64,000 nucleotides of DNA from Acanthaster planci (lineage: Eukaryota > Echinodermata > Asteroidea > Valvatida > Acanthasteridae), in assembly GCF_001949145.1 (NCBI RefSeq), contig NW_019091555.1, forward strand, positions 446,044 to 510,043, in the 5' to 3' direction. Both the position numbers and the translations under genes were made by a program. Below the pieces are notes generated by a model, which was not told where the DNA came from, did no database searches, and saw only the letters and a list, made by a program, of their open reading frames with translations. Position 1 is the first letter of the stretch. Each line of letters opens with the position of its first letter. This document shows, piece by piece, positions 14,321-25,300 of this stretch.

Positions 14321-15243
14321 ACTCTTCATCGTGCAAACCAAAACAAAAGTACATGTACCAAACATTTGGCCTTAAGATTCAGTTGGTGGGACACTTTCCA
14401 CAGTTCTACACATTGGAGTGAAACTCCTTTAGTAAACTTCCTTGGCAGTTTTTCAAGAAACGTTACTCGATCCTTCCAAAACCTCCACCGTGCAGGACAC
14501 AAAAATGACATTCAACTTTAGTTTCAAAGGCGCATCAAGCCACAGGCAAAGTGAGAGCCGACTGACACTGGCGAACAGTAACAGAATTTTGCACAGGAAA
14601 AAAATGGACTACAATTGTTTCCTGTGGGACTGTCTAAACTGAAACACTGGACAGACTACAGGATGCAGTAGGGAGATAATATGGTGCGTTTAGAAACCCG
14701 AGTGTTTTTTTAAAAAAACTACCAAGGTACATGTAAGACTGCGTGTTCTGGCCAATCAGCAGTCTCAAGAGGAATGACGTCAGGGACTGACCGGGAGACT
14801 GTTGGAGGGGCTATGCTTTCTTCGCACCTTATAGTAGATTCATCCGGTGGGATGTGTTATTGCAAAGAGTCATTAACATATTGATTTGTATACTAGACAA
14901 GTTTCCATCTTGTGTATAAATTATGTAAACTATCAAGTGGCACACTGCTTTCAGTTACAGCTCACCAATGTAAACAAGCCCTAAACTGAGACTACATGTA
15001 AGTCCCACTAGAAATTCTGCACTGAACCTGTGTGAAGAGAAGATTTCACGGGATGTACCGACCAAGGTGTTCGCAAGCTAAAGTCCACTGTTAACTTCTG
15101 AAATGAAGAATTTCCAGTGAAGGTACAATGCTTTGTTCGGGAATGTACCGGGGAATGTACCGTACAGCTGCAAACTTGGGCTCGGAAAGAAAAGAAAACA
15201 CTAATTCAGTCAAACAGAAAAAAAAAGTCACTTGGATGCTTAC

Positions 15244-15382
15244 CTATCCTGCGCAGGGAGTAGTTCAACTGGTGGATCTGCCGCTCCAGGAACAACACGG
15301 CAATCACCACCACTACAACCAACACCACCGACAGTCTGTTCTGCAGCATGGCTCGATGCGGAATCCAGGAAAACTTGGCCAT
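15244..15382 (-). CDS. hs2st1: Heparan sulfate 2-O-sulfotransferase, first coding exon (partial gene)
   Basis: This exon encodes the N-terminus of a type II Golgi membrane enzyme that transfers sulfate to the 2-O position of uronic acids in heparan sulfate. It begins with an ATG at 15,382; a second in-frame ATG is at 15,349. A hydrophobic anchor rich in valine follows, then LFLERQIHQL. From the second ATG the alignment to the human HS2ST1 start, as I remember it, is gap-free over 28 residues, sharing the LFLE and QI positions and the spacing. The exon ends after one base of a codon at a strong donor, GTAAGC. The catalytic domain must lie in exons further left, which I could not find. The head-to-head position relative to selenof supports the call. 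The frame stays open upstream to an ATG at 15,601. Confidence 0.8.
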
Positions 15383-17050
15383 CGGACGAGAAACTGAGTT
15401 TCCGTCTGAGCAGTGGGGGCCGACGCCCTCCTCCAAAGGAAGACACGGCAGCAGTTTTTTTTTCTTTCCCCGAGGTGAAAAGGAGATTTCTTTTAATACG
15501 GTGCTCCTCTTTACGCTTTGGCGCTTATGGCGGTTGGCATTACTGCCTGCTGCATTCAAGGGCAATAGCCCTGGATCTGGTAGGGCTAGCAGGTTGTTCA
15601 CCAGGCAGACAGCTCGCAGTCCACACTCAATTTTGTGACGGTATGTAGTTTTGCTTCACCAGACACACAAATGTGCAATGTTGTGCTTTGAAGATGGAAA
15701 ACTTGCAATCAGGAAAGAAAGCCCCTCACAGCAGTTTGGTTCCTGGGTTGAGATGATCTGCAGCATAAGTTGAGAAAAATTGAAAAAAAAAAAAAGGTTC
15801 AAATCAAACAAAACTTATTCCCTGTGCAAAATAGACACACAAGAAAAATGCTTCTGTGAGATGGCTTCAAAGCCTGATAAACTACGTGTGATACAAAATA
15901 AACTCACCAAACACCACAGGGCTCAAACCAGAATGAAATTCACATATAACAGGCAGTGGTCAAGCAGAAACAAGTCAAAGAGACACATATGCACATGCTT
16001 TTACATGTTCACTCTTGTCAACAACTTGCACCTTAAAACTGCCTTTGACCACTGACAGTTCCAAGCATCAATTTCCGCATGATTCTCTTTGAGTCACATT
16101 CACAAGACCGACATTACAGTGCTGCATGAAGGTGTCTGAATCATTCGTCTTGCAACGAACAGTACGAGGGCCCAAGACAACTGCGTGAACGTCAGCTTCC
16201 TCCAGGAGCCTCAATTTGGCAGCAGTCAAACTTCTCAGCGTAACTAATATGCACCAGTGAGTGAGGGACCGTACTGCGGCACATTTCAGAGTGTCAGTAC
16301 CTCGGGCACCGTGTCAGTCCGGTGGGGAATACAAGAATGGATGATATCGGCAATATGTGTCCCTCAGCCTCGGAGGTTCATGTGCGCGTAGATTTTGCCA
16401 CACACCGTGGGTGCATCTACCATACTGTCCTGTTTTTGCATGCACATGTACTTCAGTCACCATGCATTCCCTTCACTGAGACAAACTCTGCTCGGTGCAA
16501 GTGTGATGTCGTCGTTGCTTTTGAAGTAAACCACCACCGTCTTGTGCCAATACAGGATTTCCTGGTGTTAAACACTCAATATGTGGCTGTCACGAGGCAA
16601 TACATTGTATATCATAAACGGACCAATGTATGTTTGAACTTTTGAAGAGAGTGTATCAGGATATCTTAATTGTGGGTGAAAAAAACATCTCATCATCTAT
16701 TATTAGAGTAAATGTAAACAGCTGTCCTAACATTTGGGATAGGTACCCGTTGTATTGATGGTGCAACATGTACATGTACATGTTTGGTCACAAAACTGTG
16801 TTACTCATGTCTGAAGCAGTGACCACTATGCCCAGTCCAATCCATCATGAACAGTGCCCCCACTCATGTCGAACTGCATCCCGAGAGCACCCAGCCTACA
16901 TGTACATGTACAGTAAACTGTACTTTCAAATCTCCGCTGGTTACATTTATGTGGATATTTGTTCTACTGATTCACTTTTCCATCCCCACAGCTGGTCAAG
17001 CAAAACACAAATAAACGTACAGCCATGAATGGCGTACAGCTACAAAAAAA

Positions 17051-17126
17051 GCCAATTTGGGAGTCTGGAAATGTTTTGCAGACTCCCGAGTTGGCTTTTG
17101 GCACCACTGGGCCAGTGGTGCCAAAA
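17051..17126. repeat. Two adjacent hairpins, the second a near-perfect palindrome
   Basis: Bases 17,051-17,067 and 17,079-17,095 form a stem with an 11-base loop. Bases 17,096-17,126 then form a 15-base-arm palindrome around a single central G, with arms reading TTTTGGCACCACTGG and its exact complement. No element ends are evident around it. Confidence 0.75.
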
Positions 17127-18104
17127 AAGTGTAACAAGTCACGCCAAAAAGTAATACTTTGTACATGTAGGCCACTTCCCGCCAAATATAAGCAGGGGCC
17201 TGCCTCCAAATCACACTCTGCACACATATCGAGTTCAAAGGTCCATTTATCAACTGAATGATAATGGAAGAACCCCCAGCCCACTACACAAAAATGGCCA
17301 ACATGTGAATAAAGTCTAGTGAGTGGTATATGAATGGATATTTGACCCTAATGCTTTCCCACACATATCAGTACAGGGTAAGTGAAAGTCCGACATGTTT
17401 CTGTCTTGTTTTTTTTTTTAGTTTTGTTTTGTGTTTTTTGTTTTGCTTTCAGCCAAGACAGGTTGAAAAAGAACAGAAAGTAGGAATGTAACCCCAGCAT
17501 CACACTTTTCTCTATGTTTACGCGTATATGTTGTGTGCGATTGTTGGATGTGTGCTATTGGTTGATCGGGCTGTTCTAGCACCATCAATCGATCTCAGAT
17601 GAAATCTTTGGCTTTGAATTAGGAAAGAAAATTCGATCGACTGATGGCAGAGTTGTCGACAGATGTTGTACAGGATCGACCAATAGCACAGTGCATGAGC
17701 AAGTTGCACATTTGTACCAGCATGACCAGTCACCCTGTACATACCCACAGGTAAGTTACGTACTGTATGTATTGTGGGGCCAGACATGTCACTGCCATGG
17801 CTGCACTTCAGATCTTTGCGGTCGTACTAAATAACGTCAACACAATGTCAACACACCCAAATCACGTTCTAAGTTACAGAAACGCAATTCCATAGCAATA
17901 TAATGTTTAAAATACAATTTGGCTAACAACAGTGGGCGACATTTGGGGAGAAAAAGCCATTTTATTTCACGAAAATAACACCCTCCGTACAGCCACGAAA
18001 GACGGTAGCCATGTTGCCTCTCGGATAGACGGACCATACCATTATGCTTAGGGGGTCACCTTTATACAGTAAACCATGGTACCGTCGAAACGCAGTGAGA
18101 AGGC

Positions 18105-18115
18105 AAGATGGCGGC
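18105..18115 (+). promoter_or_regulatory. YY1-type promoter motif AAGATGGCGGC
   Basis: This is an exact match to the core YY1 site found close to transcription starts of many broadly expressed animal genes. It is followed by a second GGCGGCG. It lies between two divergent gene starts, 1.2 kb upstream of the selenof ATG, so it marks a plausible core promoter or non-coding first exon for either gene. Confidence 0.45.
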
Positions 18116-19297
18116 GAACGGCGGCGCTGCTCAGAGACAATTTTTCCGCGTGAAAAAACTCCCTTGAAATGTAGTAAAATGTAAACTCCATTAAATAGAA
18201 GTTATTGCTAAGCGTATACATTACAGTTTGATACGTCTGTTTTCAATGCATTTTGTAAGTGTTGACGGTGTGTTGACGTTACTATTAATGTGTTGACAGT
18301 GTGTTGACGCTGATTAGTACGACTCGATCCTCGAACTACAATGAAAAAGTATAATTCACAGATAAAAATAAAAGTCCCATGCTGCACTCAATCAACCATG
18401 TCAACAAGGTTATTACACGTATGAAAGGGGTGAAACTGAATGATACATGTGCATTCATCTCCTTGTTTCAAATGGAACAATTAGAAAGAGCACACACAGA
18501 CAAGCTTTAAACGCTTCACAAACATGAACATTATACCACGGAGGAACCATGATTATACACACACACCGTGGCACACGAACATGCTTGACAACCATGACAA
18601 CTGCTTGACTTCAAACATGTACACATGTGCATCGTGAAGCTTACCTACAATGTACATTTACGTGTCTGTAACTAATGGTAACACTGCAGCCGTACCGCTC
18701 AAGCGATAGATCCACACAGGCAACGCTCCCGCGGTCTGCCACTGAATGCAAAGACCAGCGTAGTCCCACGGCCGTGTTTGGTCAGTTCAGAGCGTTTTGG
18801 GAAACCGACCAGTCAGTAGGCCTACCTTGCAAAACGTAGGAACTGCCAAGCCTCCTAATTATGAAATATCACAAAAACGTCACTTTAACAGTTTGAACTT
18901 CATTCAGGATGTTTCCGATCTTTGACAACTTTCCTCGTCTTCACTGTAAAGCACTCCGGCACTATTCGTCCACAATATTGTCAGTAATGCCATATGTACT
19001 ACCACTCTTGTCATGCTTGTGTACGTGTGCATGCAAGGTTTTGTTTTCTTTGCATAGTCTCAAATCAGCCGTAAGCTGCCCATAAATAAACGCGATACTG
19101 CAATCACATGGCACTTCCACCCCTAGAACCTAGCAGGCAGTTGAATTGACAGCAAGTCGCTTTAGTTACATAAAGATGTCTCGACTGCTGGATCGAAGTC
19201 TATTCAAAGATAGTCAGATAACCCGTATTGTGATAAGGGGAAGAGAAGGGGAATATACTGTATGGCGCTGTAAAGGGCGCCCCCAATATTTTCTAAG

Positions 19298-19345
19298 ATG
19301 GCAGACCCTTTGGGTCTTTTCGCCTTGTTTCTCTGCCTTATACAG
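19298..19345 (+). CDS. selenof: selenof coding exon 1 (signal peptide)
   Basis: It encodes residues 1-16, MADPLGLFALFLCLIQ, a hydrophobic secretion signal. The exon ends in phase 0 at the donor GTTTGT. The in-frame TAA at 19,271 closes the frame upstream. Confidence 0.9.
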
Positions 19346-22300
19346 GTTTGTGATTCCTTATTTTGCAGCGTTTTGCGCGTGAATATCGTTGTCATGCGGT
19401 TGACGAGGGCCTCATCGTGCACTCTACGTAATAATTTTACTTTAAGCTGTGTATCTGGCTAGAACAAAACGTTTTGTCGTGTGGCAGGTATGGTATAGGA
19501 CACGTCACCAGGCAGTCCGTCCGAATGCCGCAGTGCACCCAAAACTTTTCAAAAGCCGTTCATTTTATTTGCTACGAATGCAGTTTTCCATACAGTAGGC
19601 GCCTTAATTCATGACTTCGACTGCGTCTAGAATTCCGTTGATTTCACCTATTTTCGTTGAGGTTTATGCCAAAATAATTTTTGTTTGTGATGGACAGATA
19701 ACTATTCATTACTTAGTTACAGTGGCAATCTGCTGGAGACAATTTTGAGGTTTTTAGCATGTTAGTTTAGTAGCATAAAGAGACAACAAATCAGGCCTTG
19801 ACATTAACGGTTGTCCGATTGCTCGGGACAAGAAATTTCTTCTTTCGCTGGGCAAGTAAAAATTAAGGACAAATTGCCCAATGGACAGGTACTTTTTTCT
19901 TGAAATAAAAGTGTCCATTTTTCATGGCCGTGATGAATCTGAGAATAGTAGTCAGCAAATTTACCTTCGATTTGTTGTTTTCCTCTTCGCAAAAGCTTAT
20001 AAAAAGTGGTAAAAAGTAAACAGCCATGTGGTGTACAATGATTTTTGCATCATTACGTACATGTACAAACTCGTGTATTAATCACGCTGTACATGTACAT
20101 TAGCAGGGCACCTCTCCACACAAGCATTACAAGGAAAATGCATACACAAATAAACTGTAAAATGCCCTTGTGTCTTGGTACCAGACCTCATTTTTATTGC
20201 ATGCACGGCACAGCAGAGCTTTGATGGCCAGAGGCTCGAAGACTGTTTTACATGTGGCTGTGACTTCAACATGAGTGAATTTTATGAGCTAATTGTGTGT
20301 GTACTTTTTGCATAGGCAAAGGCAAAATTGTCAAGTGGTTAAGAAATAGCCACTACCAAACTTGTTTGAGTGATGCATCAGAGTTCTAGGCACACTGGGG
20401 TGATGTATATTCATGTTGTATTGTGGCGTAGCAATTTTATTAATAGTAATTGGTTGAAGGAACTTACTGTCCCCGCACAGCATTGAACAACTAAACCAGG
20501 GTTTGGGTAAGTAAAATCTTACCACAGGTTGGTAAATTTTCAGTGCTACTTGCCCAATGGACAAGTAGCTAAAAAAATTAATGTTGAGGCCTGCAAGGAA
20601 TGTACATCTGCAAGGACGAAATTAGCATCATGAATCTTGCTCGAAACAGCACTTTTTTCTGTGGCACCACATCAAAATTCCCCATAAAATTGAGAGACCA
20701 GGTCTCACTCTTCCAAAATCAGTTAATTTGGTGACGATTTGTCTGGGTCAGGGTACCTTGATTTCTCAGCTTATCTCCGGGAACAGCGAGGCAATTCTGC
20801 CACCATGTTGAATGGAAATTTTTCTGCACGCTGATTGGCCAGAGCCGCTGCTGTCAAAATTCCTGGATGTACAGTGTTCAAGGCATTTTTGGCGGTTGAT
20901 GTGTTTGCCAAGCACCAAGAAACAAAATCAACAACCATGTATAAAACACGAGAGATAACCTGACATATCTTTTCAAATACATGCACGTTTTATTTCTTCT
21001 CGATCAAGGAAATTACATGCAGGTTGTTGAAAATCCTATAAATGAAAGGGAAACTTCACACAGCACACCGTAACAACAAATTAGCTGCTGTATGATTGAG
21101 ATACATGTCGGGTATGCAGCACAAATGAAAAATATCATCAATGCTTTCCAGAACAAGGAAACTTATTGCAAGAAATGGCATGTATACTGACAGGAGCATA
21201 CCTTTTAAACTACCATTTCTGTGTTACCCATATTGATGCAGGTACATATTGATATAAGTACATTAATAAACTGGTGAACAAAATCTGTTTGCTCACTATC
21301 CTGACACATTTAGTACATTACAGTTTGCACAAAATGTTACAGACTCTGACGTAAGTTACAAAGCCAAGTTCTCCTTGGAATTATGAGTATACAGAAGTCG
21401 TTTCAGTTTTAATTTGAACATGGCTTGCAGCAGTCTACATTGATGGTCGGTTATAAAAGATGTAATGTTGGAAGATGTATACAACAAAAATTCTACTGCA
21501 AATTGTATCTTTTCCTAAACTTTAATCCTATAGGGAGTCTTCAAACTCCTATTCCTAGAAACTGTCATTAGACAGGTGATCACTTGACTCTAATAGCAGG
21601 TAAAGTTGGAGAAACATTATCAACAAACTTCTCATCACTCGTAGATGAAGAAGACGGAGATTCACCATCAGATGAGCCTTCTTAAAGCAAATTTATCCTC
21701 GGAAGTGTAGGTCCTCGTAGTTTCTGCAAGCCTGCATCCTGGCCCACAAACCTTATTATCCTTCCTTGTTGACGCTGTGCTTACACAGTGCAGAGAGTAC
21801 AGGTTGATTCAAATACGAGCTAACCTGGGTACAAGTTAACTTGAGAACGTGTTCACTTGGGTACAAGTTGACTTGGTGTTTAATTTGGAGGTGTGAGTTA
21901 ACCTGGGTACAGGTTAAAATGAGAACCTATTAACTTGGGTACAAGTTGACTTGGTGTTTAATTTTGAGTTATGAATTAACCTGGGTACAAGTTAAAATGA
22001 GTACCTGTTAACTTGGGTACAAGTTGACTTGGTGTTTAATTTGGAGGTATGAGTTAACCTGGGTATGAGTTAAAATTTCTGTATGCCCTTTAAAATGTGG
22101 GCAGGGCATGCTAAACTTATTTGGAGAGGGAAATTCTCTCAAGAAGAATAATTTGTTTCCAATGAATGGGAAAAGCATGGCCACAACTGAAGGCATGAAA
22201 GGCAAAGCCTAGAAAATCCCCTTCAGTGACGTCAAAAACAGGAAAAATGCTAGTTGTCCGGTTCGTAAGTGTGACATCACATCAGTCTAAACCACACCCA

Positions 22301-25300
22301 CAGCACATGCACTGCACATAGAGTAACATGCATTGATCGCTGTTACCGTGGAACCGGAAGTTGATGCACAGCAATCGTCCAATGGGAGCCTAAAAATCGT
22401 GGCGCGTCCACCTTTGTGACAAAGTCACTTACGAACCGGATAGCACCTTGTCATGTTTGTGCACGTGCCTTTGCGGTGGCCGCACGCACAAGATTCCAAT
22501 TCTTGGTAGTGACTGCCAAAACGTACCCCAGCAGAGGTTTGTTTCAGAGAGTGGTGCGCACAATAAACCCCGTAGTTGTAGGGGTACAGCTTCGAGATGG
22601 CGGAATGAGGGTGTTTTTTCAAAGCATTACTGAATGTCAGGTGATGTTGATGTAGTTACACCCTCTTGAAGTCACTTTCAAGAGGATCAAGTATTCCAAA
22701 TTAGATGGAATACACAAAAGCGTAAGCCAGTAAGCTAGTGACAAAAGTTTATTCAAGTTTGATTTCAATTTTTCTGATTCTCGTGTAGGTAGCCCGTTCA
22801 TCCGGCCAGTTTGAGTCTGCAGCTCCACCCATCAGACAGGACTGCTTTGCACTCGGTCTGTCTTCCAATCTCTTGTGCAGCTCTTGTGGCATCCTTCCAA
22901 GTCACGGACTGGAATCGCTGGTGCCGGACTGCCAGACGTGCTGTCACAAAGACAACGATGCCGAGGATCACAAGGTGACCAGTCGCGCCCGCATCTTTGC
23001 CCCCCCCACCTTCCCTCTTTTGTGTTTAAGAGAAGATGTAGCTTGTTGATAGAGTAGCTGATTGGAATGGTTAAAACAGCGTATCAGGAGATGAAATTTT
23101 GAAGTTCTGTGACTGGTTCTATGTATGTCAGTTTGAGTCTTGTTTGCCAATTTGATGTTATCTCAGCATGCGTGCACATCAAGAATTTAGGAATTTTTTT
23201 AGGAAGAATTCCATATTGGACAACACCATTTTTAAGTGTCACTGTGGGGCCCCTGTTCATTTCAGGGGGATTTAAGCAAGGGAAGTGGGCTCAGGGGCAC
23301 AGGTATGAAAGTGAGCTAAACTTGTTAGTTGTGACTCTCAAAAACTATGACCTTCCAATGTGGAATTCTTTCCAATTTTTGTTCATTTGATAAGGCAGAT
23401 AAAATGCACACAAGTCAGTTAAGGCAGCTGCAACCAAGTCTGAAGTCCACGTCATGCAACAATGAAAGCTGAAAGTTGGGGAGTCAGGTTGGCATAGTGG
23501 CTCTTTCCTCGCCTTCGGCCTCTGGGCCCTAGGTTCGAATCCCACCAAGGTCCCCATTTGGATTGGGTTTTCAGTCCCAGCCTGATTCCTTGGGTTTAAT
23601 AGCTGGAATATTTATCCGGGGATTTCCTCCCACCTCTAAAACTGAAAATTTCTTCATTGTCTCCTTAACTGTCACTTCATCCTTTTATTGGTGCTAAATG
23701 GGCTTTTGGATGAAAATATTGATAGATCAATAAATAAGTACAGAATAAGGTGTGCATTTAAGCATATGCAGCAAAGTAGAAGAGTCTTTGCTGAATCGTT
23801 TGTGAGTTAACTTCTTTGCTTCCTCAGTGGTGATGACCACACAACAAAGTCATGTGTTCCTTTGCCCTCATAGCTTTATCCAAAGGCAATCCTGGAGGTA
23901 TGTAGCTGAAAATTGGGGAGATTTCCACAGATCCAGGGTGAGTACCTGCTGTCACCATCCCCTATTTCTAACAGGCGTTCCAGAGTCGTGCCAAACGAAA
24001 TGGATTATGAGCGACCCAATCAGATATTGGTTTCTGATAGGTGAACTTGCAAAGGAAAACTACATAAACAAACCAAGTCTCTCCCGAGTCATCGCAACGG
24101 CTGTAACTGCTAATCTTTCATCCACTGGCATGCCTAGTTGTGCTTGATTGTATGAAACATAAAACTTAATTCACATCTCGGCTCAACTTTGGCGCACCTG
24201 TCTGAAATGGGATGTAATTGTCATAAAGACATGTGATATTTCTGTTGTTGTTTCAGTCCAGTTCTGGTTTTATTTGGCAAGGAAGGGGGGTTTTTGCATA
24301 TAATTTCCAGTGCAATTACTCCAGAGATTCAGCTTAAGAAATTTTTCATGTACTGTTTACAAACCATCAAAATAAAAAACCTCAGGACAATAACTTTCAA
24401 AAGATTTTGGAGTAAAATAAGAGAGGCACCTTTTATTTTAGTAGAATGAGTTGAATGCACAAAGGTATTTTTCTTGCATGTTTAAGATGGTAATACGTGT
24501 ACATGTAGTTAGTAACCATCTTCTTAATTTGGCATTATAAATCTACAATCTCATTTGGCTACTTATTCATTCAAACTGAGTGTGAACACTAAGATTAATG
24601 ATACATAAATTGTCCAGCAGTGGATAATGTGTACTGTTTATGTACCAATTATTTGGTCTGGGATCAATGTAGGACTGGAAGGACTCTTCATATTCTGCTA
24701 CACACAGAAATCAAAGATTGTTTTCTCTGCACTTGTACGGATGTTTTCACTTTCTTTCAGCCTTCGTCAAGAGCGAACGGTCAAAAAGCTTTTCAAATCT
24801 CGAGATAAAGGTGAATATTTCAGTCCTTAATATTTCTGACTACAGTGTACTAGTGGGAGGTTTCAAATCTTGACCCCCTTGTTTTTTGCCCATTTTCAGC
24901 TTCATCTTCAAAGTCGTAGAGCTAGAATCCCTGGTCGAGTTTGGGCGGCCTGTTCTTGACACATTTCTTGTTCTTGCACTTGTATGGCGGGAACACAACC
25001 CAAGAATACTATTCCCGGAACAGGATCACACACCACCTCCAAGATGGCTTACAAAGCCGGAGACAATGGGAATTTTTGGCAAATTAACAAAAATAATTTT
25101 CCATAACAGAAATAAATGTTCCTTTTTAAATAGTACAGAATTCAGCCCAGCTCCAAACATTTACCCTCAAAGAACGTACATGGACGCCGCCATGTTGCAT
25201 GTTGCTTGCCACTAACTTTTAGCGATAACTGGTTGTATATTCCCAGCGTCGGGCCAACTCACGACCAACAAATCATAAGAGAATGAGAACAAGCCACCCG

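Larger units (their letters stand above)
1..15243. other. Non-coding stretch, probably intron 1 of hs2st1
   Basis: No reading frame in this stretch resembles a protein I recognise. It lies downstream, on the minus strand, of the strong splice donor of the hs2st1 first coding exon, so part or all of it is probably intron 1. I looked for the catalytic exons of the sulfotransferase and did not see them, so they may lie beyond the left edge. The stretch holds two tRNA-related SINE pieces (near 1.7 and 5.6 kb), a 60-bp local duplication (3.35 and 4.74 kb), a TTAA-flanked hairpin (13.1 kb), an inverted-repeat element (14.1-14.3 kb) and many TACATGTA runs. A 205-codon open frame at 8,613-9,230 (-) is unrecognised and may be chance. 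Confidence 0.5.
15383..19297. promoter_or_regulatory. Divergent region between hs2st1 and selenof (5' UTRs and promoters expected)
   Basis: The start codons of two genes transcribed away from each other bound this 3.9 kb stretch. Both transcription starts and any non-coding first exons should lie inside it. A YY1-type AAGATGGCGGC sits near 18.1 kb, and bases 15.4-15.6 kb are GC-richer than their surroundings, as expected of a 5' UTR. A pair of adjacent hairpins lies at 17.05-17.13 kb. No TATA box position can be defended from sequence alone. Confidence 0.5.
19346..22788 (+). other. selenof: selenof intron 1
   Basis: This is a 3.4 kb intron. It contains an ~800-bp inverted-repeat element (19.79-20.59 kb) and a 78-bp tandem repeat (21.8-22.1 kb). 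I see no other gene in it. Confidence 0.85.

Noticed and set aside
15232-15648. 138-codon plus-strand frame
   Set aside because: It overlaps the hs2st1 first exon antisense. The minus-strand frame has the membrane anchor and donor, so the plus frame is its shadow.
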